From Streptomyces chattanoogensis (GTDB lineage Bacteria; Actinomycetota; Actinomycetes; Streptomycetales; Streptomycetaceae): 64,000 nt of DNA. The stretch's first letter is position 1. Each line of letters starts with the position of its first letter. The notes under the pieces were generated by a model. It saw nothing but the letters and a program-made list of their open reading frames with translations, searched no databases and was not told the origin of the DNA. Both the position numbers and the translations under genes were made by a program. Of the stretch, positions 34,646 through 42,842 are shown piece after piece. The stretch lies in contig NZ_LGKG01000144.1 of NCBI RefSeq assembly GCF_001294335.1, positions 35,271-99,270 of the forward strand. The letters are read 5' to 3'.

Positions 34646-34686
34646 AGTTGTGCACAAAGCTCAGCCAGTTGTGCACAAAGCTCAGC
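34646..34686. promoter_or_regulatory. Twin palindromic operators TTGTGCACAA
   Basis: Two 20-bp direct repeats (34646-34665 and 34667-34686), each containing the perfect palindrome TTGTGCACAA followed by AGCTCAGC. The 21-bp period puts both on the same DNA face. They lie 60-100 bp upstream of the hypothetical/metallopeptidase operon. The arrangement resembles BlaI/MecI or similar dimer-pair operators, but no such regulator gene is nearby. Confidence 0.7.
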
Positions 34687-35039
34687 GCAGGGCTCCCCCA
34701 GTACGGCACGGGTGGCCCCAGTGGTCCGCGTCGCCGGATCCTGCGCCCCTGGGCGGGCTCGGGCCGGGTGTGTGCCCGTACTTTACGCCGGGGGGCGCCC
34801 TTATGGCCTGGGCGCAGAACCAGTCCCGGCGCAAGTCCACCCGGAGCTCCGGCAACGGCCGTAGAACTGTTGCGCCATCGCACGACGCTGACACCTCAAC
34901 CCCGCGTGGACGAGAGGAACTTCGAGATGCGCCACGAGCGTCCGTCGGTCACCTTCATGCGGCAGAGGAACGCGGCATGCCAGGGACCAGAGACGTAGCG
35001 AGGGCGTTGATCCCGCCGTCGAGGGTGCGGCCGCAGGGC

Positions 35040-35435
35040 GGTGGTACGCAGGACACGCTTGATGAGACGTGCTCGCGGCGATCGTCTACGTACTGGGCAG
35101 TGGCCGTGCCGGGCGTGCGCTGGCGCCCTGCTTTGGGATATCCCATCGGACGGGAACGGACTGCCCCTGGCCGTCGGCGTCTCCGCCGCCAACGTCCACG
35201 ACAGCGAAGGGCCGAAGCCGATGGCGGTCGGCCATCAAACGAGACACGCCCCCACCGCGGCCGGTACTTCAAGCCTCGAAGGCTCCGCGGCAAACACATT
35301 GGCGTCCGCATTGCACGCAAGGGCATCGAGTCCAGCGAAGGATCGGGGCGGCGTAGTTGGGTGATCGAGCGGACCGTCTCCTGGCTGGCTGACTGGCTGA
35401 CTCATCCCCCGCCACGAACGTGATCCCCGGAACTA
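35040..35435 (+). pseudogene. IS5-family transposase, degenerate
   Basis: Pieces in three frames: VLAAIVYVLGSGRAGRALAP-CFGIS-like start, then DGNGLPLAVGVSAANVHDSE, GRYFKPRRL, GKHIGVRIARKGIESSE and WVIERTVSWLADWL. Order and content match a DUF4096/DDE_1 transposase, related to but distinct from the intact IS at 28 kb. Bases 34690-35039 hold nothing I can name. Confidence 0.75.
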
Positions 35436-35685
35436 CCTGGCTTAAGAGCCAATGCTGTGACCGGAGTTCACCGGCCCGAGTTGGCCGGCGGCCGCGCGCC
35501 TACGCTCAGATCACCACAGCTTTTCCGGTGTGACGTCGTAGGAGCTGCCTCTCCACGACAGCCACACAGCGACCACACCCTCCCGCGGAATCGCTGCCGG
35601 GGCACTGCCGGCAGTCCAACGACCGCGTCCACCGAGCCCACGCATCCTCAGCAGCCGCAGCCCCCCGCTCCGATACCTTCACAGA

Positions 35686-36054
35686 TCAGGTGGCGGGGTG
35701 CGACCAGGTGTGAATTCCGATCTGGTGGCCGCTGTCAAACACCCGCATCAACTGGCCTGCTGGGATCACCGCATCAGGAGTGCCGGAGCAGTTGCTCTTG
35801 TTCAGCCAGACCTCAACGGCCCTGGTGGTGGCGTTCGCGACGTCCAGCTCGGTGGTGCCGGGTACGTCGCTGTCTACCTTGCAGCCATTCTGATCACCGT
35901 CCACCTCATTTTGCAGCGGCAGGCCGTCGCTGTTGCGGTCGAGGAAGTCGACCCCCACCAAAGCCTGAGCGGGCCCCGTTGAGATGGCCAGGGTGGTGGC
36001 GGTCGCAACAGCCGCGGCCGCGAGGGACAGGATTCGAAGGGGGTTACCATTCAT
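35686..36054 (-). CDS. Small secreted protein of unknown function
   Basis: 122 residues with a signal peptide (PLRILSLAAAAVATATTLAI, cleavage probably after AQA near residue 33). The mature part, about 90 residues, has two Cys (NGCKVDSD, NCSGTPDA), probably one disulphide, and the text FLDRNSDGLPLQNEVDGDQN, which looks like a Ca2+-loop-like acidic turn. No family is recognised. ATG 36052-36054 is preceded by GGAAGG. Confidence 0.75.
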   Translation of the reverse strand: MNGNPLRILSLAAAAVATATTLAISTGPAQALVGVDFLDRNSDGLPLQNEVDGDQNGCKVDSDVPGTTELDVANATTRAVEVWLNKSNCSGTPDAVIPAGQLMRVFDSGHQIGIHTWSHPAT

Positions 36055-36304
36055 GGCAGGCTTCCTTCCGCAGGGACGAACGCCGCGCAACGCGTCAGCC
36101 ACCACCACCTACGATCTCAGCGCGACGCGAGCACGAATAGCGGCGCGCGCAGGGTCGCGCGCGGGGAAGGGTGGGCGGTCACAGCCCCAACGCAACACCG
36201 CGCGCGCCAATGCACCCCCAAGTCGACGGCGGCCGAAAGCTGCCGCATCAACCCGATCATCACAGGGGAGCATCAGCGCGGCACCAGCACCCAGGGGGGA
36301 ACAC

Positions 36305-37114
36305 ATGGTCTTCACAAGCGAACGCATCGTTACCGCCATCGGCGAAATCCAGCGACAGCTCTTCAACGAGCTACCCGGCAAGCTGGAGAACGCCGTCTCA
36401 GGAATGCGTGTCGTCGTCGAATCCACCCTCACCGCGGCACAAAGCGCCCGCGACTCCGCAGCCGCCGCCCACGCCCGCGTCGACGCCATCCACAGCGAAC
36501 TCCAGGCCTTACGCGACGACGTCCGCCAACAGCCGCCCAAGGCCGACCACGGCAGCACGCGACTCCTCGCCGAATTCGCCAGCCTCCGAGCGGCCGTCGA
36601 AGGCTGGCGTGCGGAAGCCGCCGCGCTCCGCGCCGATGGACCAGGGCGCCCCGAAGCCGCCACAGCAGAACCGGCGCCGGCCCCCACCCAGCCGCTGCCT
36701 GAACAGGCAGACCCCGACCCTGGCGACTTCGAACAACTCCTCACCCTCGCCGCCCGCATCGCATACGCCCAACTCACCTGCCACCGAGACCACTGGGACT
36801 TCCTCGTCACCCAATCCAGCCACGGTCAACACTTCCGGCTCCCCGCAGGTGTCAAGGAAGCCAACGGCCTCATCCAAGCCGAGATCTCAGGCCGCACCCT
36901 CATCGCCACACTCGACGCACTACGCACCACCCAGCACGACCCCGCCGCGCGCCTCGGGACCCGAAAATTCGCCGGCGCAATCTACGAACGCATCGGCACC
37001 GCTCTGCGCAAAGTCGACACCGACCAAGCCGACGCCCACCACCACCCCGGCAACGACTGCCCACCCGTAACCCGCATCATCATCGACGACCGGCCACCAG
37101 CGGACGCGGCCTGA
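36305..37114 (+). CDS. Hypothetical coiled-coil protein
   Basis: 269 residues. The N-terminal ~110 are predicted long helices with heptad character (GEIQRQLFNELPGKLENAVS, QSARDSAAAAHARVDAIHSE, LQALRDDVRQQ), then a Pro-rich linker, then a globular C-terminus (LAARIAYAQLTCHRDHWDFL, GVKEANGLIQAEISGRTLIA, TLDALRT). ATG 36305 follows GGGGGGAA; the upstream in-frame extension is Arg-rich noise. Base use (A-rich third codons in places, AGC/CAC bias) differs slightly from neighbours, which may mean foreign origin. Function unknown. Confidence 0.75.
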   Translation: MVFTSERIVTAIGEIQRQLFNELPGKLENAVSGMRVVVESTLTAAQSARDSAAAAHARVDAIHSELQALRDDVRQQPPKADHGSTRLLAEFASLRAAVEGWRAEAAALRADGPGRPEAATAEPAPAPTQPLPEQADPDPGDFEQLLTLAARIAYAQLTCHRDHWDFLVTQSSHGQHFRLPAGVKEANGLIQAEISGRTLIATLDALRTTQHDPAARLGTRKFAGAIYERIGTALRKVDTDQADAHHHPGNDCPPVTRIIIDDRPPADAA

Positions 37115-37239
37115 CAACACACACGGCCCCAACCCGGGCGCGGCCCTCGTGCATCAGCGGCATGCGGCGATCGACAGGTCACGAATCCGCCAATCCGGCG
37201 TGTGCGAGGGATACGCAGGCCGCCGCCTACCCGATCGGG

Positions 37240-37646
37240 CCGCCGATCTCGGGCAGCGAAAGGAGGGCGTCCAGGGTGGTCCGCCATTCCGGGACCGCCT
37301 TTTCGACCAGCGGTACGACGAAGGACTCGAAGATCTCGTCGACCGGCTCGCCGGCCGCCATCGCCCGGCGGAGGTCGGCGCGAGCCTGCTCATCGACGGC
37401 GGAACAGGGCCGGTCGCCGTCCCCGGGGGTGGTCGATGGCGGCCACCGCGTAGCCGTACGCAGCGGATTGCCGGGCCCGGGCCACCAGCCGCGGTTCCCG
37501 CTTGTGCAAGCCGCCGTTGTGAGCCATCAGGATCAGCGGGGCAGTGCGGTGGATTCAGGCGTCCACAGGGTGCCAGGGATCTCACCGAGGGTGAATTCGC
37601 GTTCGAGGGCGCCGTCGTCGAGGCGCCGTTCGGAAGTGAATTGCAT
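37240..37646 (-). pseudogene. Alpha/beta hydrolase, frameshifted and truncated
   Basis: ATG 37644-37646 begins MQFTSERRLDDGALEREFTL, GEIPGTLWTPE; after a frameshift near 37555 the other frame reads LILMAHNGGLHKREPRLVAR, ARQSAAYGYAVAAIDH; a second frameshift near 37440 gives DEQARADLRRAMAAGEPVDE and WRTTLDALLSLPEIGGPIG, then a stop. The nucleophile half that should follow (G-x-S/G-G-W) is missing. It was a dienelactone-hydrolase-like enzyme. The flanks 37115-37239 and 37647-37978 hold no gene I can support. Confidence 0.82.
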
Positions 37647-37978
37647 GGTCGTGCCTTTCGGGAGTGCTCGTGAACGGCGCTCCCGGACGACCTATCGCCC
37701 GACCGTGCCCCCGGAGGGAAGCACCCATGTCGATACTGCGTTCACGGGTACCACCTCCTCGTTCTCTCGCACGGCCTCCGGAAAAGAGCAGTGGTCGCCG
37801 TGGCCCGCCAACGGGTTTTTGCACAGGCTCCGTGGCCGGATGCCACGGAGCCCCTCGCCTATAGGTCAAGGCCGTCCGTGTAGTCGGCCGCGCGGACCGG
37901 GCCTCGTTCGACTGCGCCGTTGTGGACGCCTTCGAGAAGACCGCCCGCGCGGCCGTGAACAGGTGTGGTGGTGGCGAC

Positions 37979-40522
37979 TCAGTCAGGAGCCGTGATCGGC
38001 TGCTGACGTGTGTCCACCACGCTCCGCAGCTTGCCGGTGCCGGGGGTCCGTTCGAGAGCGGCGCGGTCCATCTCCGTCACCTCCAGCTCCAGCAGCTCCT
38101 CGGCGACGGCCGCCCGCAGCTCGGGGTAGCCCGCGAGGAACACCTCGCGCGCCCGGACGGCCCGCGGCTCGCCACCGGCACGCTCCAGGCGGACGGTGAG
38201 CCGCTCCCGCAGCCCGTCGTGGGCGAGCACGATCTGCGTTTCGCCCCGGTGGCCCAGGAGCTCCTCGGCGAGCGTGACGAACCGACGGTAGTTGAGGAAG
38301 TGTGTGGCCACCCGCATCACGTCCCCGAGCCGCCCCAGCAGTTCGAAGCGCGGGGCGCGGTTGCCGCAGGGGCAGGGGCCCGGGACGGCTCGGCCGAGGT
38401 CGCCGATGACGTACCGGCCCAGGTCCTGACCCCGCCGCGCACGCGTGGCGAACACCAGCCGGCCGGTCTCGCCGTGGGGCACCGGTCGGTCCTCGTCGAA
38501 GGCGAGGATCTCCAGGGCGTGCAGATCGGCGTGGAGGTGGTGCACTCCCCCGGTGCTCTCGGTGCACTGGTAGCCCAGCGGGCCCAGGTCCGTGCTGCCG
38601 TAGGTGAGCGAGCGGACCGTCTCGATGCCGAAGTCCTCCACGAGCACCCGTCGCTGCTCGGCGGTGAAGTGCTCGCCGCCGTAGAAGATCCGGCGGATCC
38701 CGCCGTACGAGCGCAGCAGGTCGCTCTGGTCGTGCAGCAGCTGCCACAGGTACGAGGGCATGCCGAACAGCGTGTCGACCGCGCACTCCACCAGCGCCTG
38801 TGCCGTCGCCCGGTGGTCGGGGCCGGCCGCCAGCGGTATCTGCACGCCGCCCAGCCGCTCCAGTATGGAGAAGAAGCTGATGAACCCGCCGTACATGCCG
38901 CCGCAGTAGAAGAGGTTGGCGGTCCGGTCGCGGCGCGGGTCGTAGCCGGCGGCCAGCAGGCCGCGGGCGGCGGCGTGCATCTGCGCGTCGTAGTCCTCGT
39001 AGGTGAACAACGACAGCGCGGGCGTGCCGGTGCTGCCGCCGCTGCGGAAGTACAGCTCGGCGTCGGCCCGGGAGACCTGGTCGTTCTGTTCCTGCACCGC
39101 GGCCTTGTCGCGGAGCGGCCCGCGCTGCGCGGGTGGCGGCACCGGGCGTACCAGGTCGTCGAGGCAGGCCACGGTGGCGAACCGCTCGTCGGCCTGCACC
39201 GCCACGCGGCGGCTGTAGCGCTGCAGCGCGTACACCCCGTCGTGCGGTTCGCCGGAGTAGCCCGACGGCATCGCGCCCAGTGGCGTGACCCGGGTCGCGC
39301 CGGCGGCCAGCACCAGTTGGGAGAGTTCGGCGACGTCGGTACGGCCGCCCGCCACGCCGGCCGTCTGGAGGTAGCGGCGCATCGGCCGCAGCACGGCCAG
39401 GGCGCGCTTGCGCGGCAGCGGCTTGACCCAGATGCTCCGGTGGAGCGGGGACGCGGTGAGCGCCGGCCGGGTGTCGGCGATCACCCGCCAGGAGCCGTCG
39501 GTCGCCGCGTGGACGCGCGTGAGTCCGAGGTGTTCCTCCAGCCTGGCGATCAGCTCGGTGGTGGTGACCTCCGCTTCCTCGGCCATGTCGGGGGCTTCGG
39601 CGGCCGGGGCGGGCACCGCGGCCAGCACGCCGGCGAAGCGCTCCGCGAACGCGAGGAGCTCCTCCTCGTCCTCGGTGTCGAGGTAGACCACCTGCGGGCT
39701 GGAACAGGCCTGTTGCTCGTGCGCGCAGACGTCGGCGGCCAGTGCCGCGAGTGCCTGGTCGTCGTGCCAGGCAGCGCGCGCCAGATAGGCGAAGGAGATC
39801 TTGTGGCCCCACTCCACCAGGCGGCAACCGGGCGGTACGTGCTCGGCGACGCCCGCGACGGCCGCCTCTCCGCCCCACACCGCGACCGCGTCCGCGGGCG
39901 CGCACATCATGCGCAGCCACTCCTGCCACGACGAGGGGAAGCGAAGCACGATCACGCGCTCGGCGATGGCTCCCGTGGGGTCCAGCGCGGCCAGTTCGGC
40001 CAGTACGTGCTGGGCGAGCAGTGGGTCGCCGGAGCTGGTCTTGAGCACGTTGACATTGCCGGCGAGCAGGCCCTCGACGACGCTGAGCGGGGCGACGGTT
40101 GGGGCGTTTCCGGGCGCGATGTGGGCGACCAGTCCCACCGGTGCCCACGCCTCGTAGACGGTCTCCTTCGCGTCGGGACGAGTAAGCCGCTGGGGCGCCG
40201 TGCCGCCCAGTTCGCGACGGAGTTTGCGGGTCAGCTCGGCGCGGGTGAGGGCCAGGCCCAGTTCGGCGAGCACGCCCTCGTCCTCGCCGGCGGGCAGCTG
40301 TGCGGCCAGGCGCAGACGCGTCGGGTGCGCGGGGTCGCGCAGGGCGGTGGCCAGCGCGTCGCACGCGGACAGCAGCACCGCGGTGTCGATCGGGGTGGCC
40401 AGGGCGGCCAGGGCCGTGTCGGCCAGGTGCGCCAGGCGGCGGCCCGCCTCCTCGTCGCCGATGAACGAGCCCTGCCAGTAGTGGTGGAGGTCGGCTGTGG
40501 TGCTCAGAGGCGGTGTCGTCAC
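37979..40522 (-). CDS. LuxC-type acyl reductase fused to PaaK-like ligase
   Basis: 847 residues. Residues about 100-440 are the LuxC acyl-CoA/acyl-protein reductase: VAHIAPGNAPTVAPLSVVEG, LLAGNVNVLKTSSGDPLLAQ, and the acyl-accepting Cys 273 in CAHEQQACSSPQVVYLD. Residues about 480-847 are an adenylate-forming ligase of the phenylacetate-CoA-ligase type: P-loop YFRSGGSTGTPALS, RIFYGGEHFTAEQ, LTYGSTDLGPLGYQCTE, RLVFATRARRGQDLGRYV and GRLGDVMRVAT. In luminous bacteria LuxC reduces LuxE-bound acyl groups to aldehydes with NADPH; this chain could activate and reduce on one polypeptide. GTG 40520-40522 overlaps the luxE-like stop (GTGA). Last gene of the operon. LuxC fused to PaaK is unusual. Confidence 0.9.
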   Translation of the reverse strand: MTTPPLSTTADLHHYWQGSFIGDEEAGRRLAHLADTALAALATPIDTAVLLSACDALATALRDPAHPTRLRLAAQLPAGEDEGVLAELGLALTRAELTRKLRRELGGTAPQRLTRPDAKETVYEAWAPVGLVAHIAPGNAPTVAPLSVVEGLLAGNVNVLKTSSGDPLLAQHVLAELAALDPTGAIAERVIVLRFPSSWQEWLRMMCAPADAVAVWGGEAAVAGVAEHVPPGCRLVEWGHKISFAYLARAAWHDDQALAALAADVCAHEQQACSSPQVVYLDTEDEEELLAFAERFAGVLAAVPAPAAEAPDMAEEAEVTTTELIARLEEHLGLTRVHAATDGSWRVIADTRPALTASPLHRSIWVKPLPRKRALAVLRPMRRYLQTAGVAGGRTDVAELSQLVLAAGATRVTPLGAMPSGYSGEPHDGVYALQRYSRRVAVQADERFATVACLDDLVRPVPPPAQRGPLRDKAAVQEQNDQVSRADAELYFRSGGSTGTPALSLFTYEDYDAQMHAAARGLLAAGYDPRRDRTANLFYCGGMYGGFISFFSILERLGGVQIPLAAGPDHRATAQALVECAVDTLFGMPSYLWQLLHDQSDLLRSYGGIRRIFYGGEHFTAEQRRVLVEDFGIETVRSLTYGSTDLGPLGYQCTESTGGVHHLHADLHALEILAFDEDRPVPHGETGRLVFATRARRGQDLGRYVIGDLGRAVPGPCPCGNRAPRFELLGRLGDVMRVATHFLNYRRFVTLAEELLGHRGETQIVLAHDGLRERLTVRLERAGGEPRAVRAREVFLAGYPELRAAVAEELLELEVTEMDRAALERTPGTGKLRSVVDTRQQPITAPD

Positions 40523-41697
40523 GACAGTCCCTTCATCAGTTCTGCGGCGGCCACCGCACAGCTTCGGTTGCGGCTCACTCCGGCCCGGCCGAGGACGGTG
40601 AACCAGGGTGTGTCCAGGTCGCACGGGCACTCCCGGCCCGGCTGCAGGACCGCCAGGTCCCCCATGACGACGCTCTGCGCGGGCACGGAGGTGATGTACG
40701 GGGAGACCAGGTGCAGGAAACCGGGCTCGCCGTGCGGCAGCGGCTCCAGCGTGCGTGTCGAGCGGACAAACACCCGTGACCACACGGGGGCGTGCAGCCG
40801 GTGGTGGTCGCATTCGATGTACGGGACGCAGTGCTCGACCGAGCCGAAGGTGTCGCGAATCCGTTCCGACGGCACCCCCAACTGCTCGGTGACGCGCGCG
40901 TACAGCTCCTCCTTGCCGATCTGCCGGTCGGTGTGGCCCTTCCAGCCACCGCCGAGGACGATCAGGGAGCCCTCCGGAAGGGTGAGCGGCGGCAGCTCCA
41001 TGGCCCGCATCCGCTCCAGGGTGAACCAGAGGAAGGCGGGAAAGCCCAGGATGCGTACCGGCACGCCGTCCTGGGCGAACCGCCGTAGCGCCGCGACGGT
41101 GCCGAACGGGTCGAACTCGTGGCCGCTGCCGGTGTGCCGCAGCGCGTACTCCACCTGCCGGGCGGGCGCGAAGTCGCACAGGTAGTTGTCGGTGAAAGCG
41201 GTGCCCAGCTTCAGGCCGGGTGCGGGCTCGTAGCTGTAGAGCAGGTAGTTGACCTCTTGGTCGGGAGTGATCCAGCCGTTGCGCTCGAAGATGCGGGCGA
41301 CCATGCGCTGGGCGGAGCGGATGGTCCAACGGTCGAAGAACATCTGCGACTTCTGGCCGGTGGTGCCCGAGGAGGTCAGGTGCAACTCCACCTCGCCCCG
41401 GGGGATCGAGAGCACCTCGTGCCGCTTGAAGAAGTTGGCGTGCACGAGAGGAGCGCCGTACGCCTCGGCTGCGCCCCGGTCGGCACGCTCCGCCAGCGAG
41501 CGGAAGAACGGGGAGCGGTCCGCATGCCAGGCATTGATCTCCGCCATGGCCGCGGCGAACAGCTCGTCCTGCCGGGGACCGCAGGTGCAGGGATCGGTGA
41601 GGTCGCACAGCTCCTGGACCCGCGGCAGCAGGGTGGGGTCGGGGACCTCGACGGGGGCGAGGTGGGGGTTGGCGACGGGGGAACTGCTCACGGTCAT
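40519..41697 (-). CDS. LuxE-type acyl-protein synthetase
   Basis: 392 residues of the LuxE family. The AMP-forming P-loop is HLTSSGTTGQKSQMFFDRWT (about 107-125); later motifs are GSLIVLGGGWKGH, RIRDTFGSVEHCVPYIECD and GDLAVLQPGRECPCD. Cys 380 near the C-terminus (SRNRSCAVAAAEL) matches the place where LuxE carries its acyl thioester. LuxE activates a fatty acid with ATP and hands the acyl group to LuxC. ATG 41695-41697 overlaps the upstream stop (ATGA); its own stop overlaps the LuxC fusion start. No luxA or luxB gene is nearby, so light production is not implied. Confidence 0.9.
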   Translation of the reverse strand: MTVSSSPVANPHLAPVEVPDPTLLPRVQELCDLTDPCTCGPRQDELFAAAMAEINAWHADRSPFFRSLAERADRGAAEAYGAPLVHANFFKRHEVLSIPRGEVELHLTSSGTTGQKSQMFFDRWTIRSAQRMVARIFERNGWITPDQEVNYLLYSYEPAPGLKLGTAFTDNYLCDFAPARQVEYALRHTGSGHEFDPFGTVAALRRFAQDGVPVRILGFPAFLWFTLERMRAMELPPLTLPEGSLIVLGGGWKGHTDRQIGKEELYARVTEQLGVPSERIRDTFGSVEHCVPYIECDHHRLHAPVWSRVFVRSTRTLEPLPHGEPGFLHLVSPYITSVPAQSVVMGDLAVLQPGRECPCDLDTPWFTVLGRAGVSRNRSCAVAAAELMKGLS

Positions 41698-42842
41698 GAG
41701 GCAACCTCGAAAGGGGGCAGGTAGGTCGACGCCCAGGTCGACAAGTAGGCGTCCAGGTAGGGCTGCAGGGGGCCGTCGGCGACCACGCCGCGGAAATCGA
41801 TCTGTTCGGCGGTCCGCGACATCACCACGTAGTCGTGGCGGCCGTCGCCGTCGGTCTCGGGGCGCATCGCCGGATAGAGCGCGCCGGGGATGAAGCCCTG
41901 CGCGAGGAACGTCGACAGCAGGTCGTGCCGCGCAAGGGGCAGCAGCGCCTCGACGTAACCGGCACCGGCCCTGGTCAGGGCCCTGGTGATGGGCTCCAGC
42001 CAGGCGGCCGCCGCCTCCGGTTCGGGATAGGCGGCGACCAGGGAGGAGTAGCGCCCGGCCCGGTTGAGGTAGGCGTACACCTCGAAACCGTCGTCATCGG
42101 GCACGAGCAGGGTGTTGGGCAGGTGCAGTGGGTAGAACCAGCGCTCGGCGCCGGGGAACCGGTCGCGGAAGCGGCGGCGGACGAAGCCGGGTGCCTCGAT
42201 CATCTCCAGCCGGTCGGCCGGAGCGGCCGGGCGGGCCGGCACGGGGCGTGGTGCGGTCGTGCGGGTGCGTCCGTAGTCGATGCCCAGGCTGCGTTCGGCG
42301 GCACGGAGCAGGGGCGCCAACGGGGCCGGCACCTCGGCGACGGGGATCCGGCGGTCGAGCACACCCGCGGAGTGACGCGCGTAGAGCGCGAGGCTTTCGC
42401 GGGCACTGAGGTCCACGGCGTTGGCCAGCAGGCCCAGCGGCCGGAAACCGTTGCGGGCGACGACACGCTGCGGACCGGCGCTGACGGTACGGACGGTGGC
42501 GTATACCGAGTCCAGGCGACCGGTCCCCAGCGTGCGCCGACACAGCTCGTCGGTGAGGGCCGAGGCCAGCCCGCCGGCGCGGTGACCGGGGTGCACGGCC
42601 AGGCCCTCGAGTCGGCCCACGCGACCGCCCGGCTCGCCGTGGATCGCGGCCGACGCGGTGAGGGCGCCGGTGTCCGGGCAGCGCGCGACCAGCCAGAGCG
42701 TGTCCGGGTCGGCGATGAGCCGCAACATCGCGTCGGGGTCGGTGCCCAGAGCACTGGGGTAATGCGGCCCGTAGACGGCGTAGTAGAGCTGGCGCAGCTC
42801 GGCGATGTCGGCCGGCGACGCCGGGTCGATCGTGGCGGTCAT
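41694..42842 (-). CDS. GNAT N-acyltransferase, two-domain
   Basis: 382 residues. The first domain (about 1-165) is GNAT: IDPASPADIAELRQLYYAVY, LEGLAVHPGHRAGGLASALT with the CoA-pyrophosphate loop HRAGGLA. The second half (about 180-382) is less clear, possibly a degenerate GNAT repeat: GFEVYAYLNRAGRYSSLVAA, GYVEALLPLARHDLLSTFLA, GFIPGALYPAMRP. The order suggests transfer of an acyl group to an amine or aldehyde-derived amine. ATG 42840-42842 overlaps the upstream stop (ATGA), after GGAGGA. Third gene of the operon. Confidence 0.85.
   Translation of the reverse strand: MTATIDPASPADIAELRQLYYAVYGPHYPSALGTDPDAMLRLIADPDTLWLVARCPDTGALTASAAIHGEPGGRVGRLEGLAVHPGHRAGGLASALTDELCRRTLGTGRLDSVYATVRTVSAGPQRVVARNGFRPLGLLANAVDLSARESLALYARHSAGVLDRRIPVAEVPAPLAPLLRAAERSLGIDYGRTRTTAPRPVPARPAAPADRLEMIEAPGFVRRRFRDRFPGAERWFYPLHLPNTLLVPDDDGFEVYAYLNRAGRYSSLVAAYPEPEAAAAWLEPITRALTRAGAGYVEALLPLARHDLLSTFLAQGFIPGALYPAMRPETDGDGRHDYVVMSRTAEQIDFRGVVADGPLQPYLDAYLSTWASTYLPPFEVAS

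Noticed and set aside
37979..41697. Bioluminescence (lux) operon
   Set aside because: LuxC and LuxE homologues are present but there is no luxA/luxB luciferase or flavin reductase. The fusion and the MFS/GNAT partners point to another pathway.
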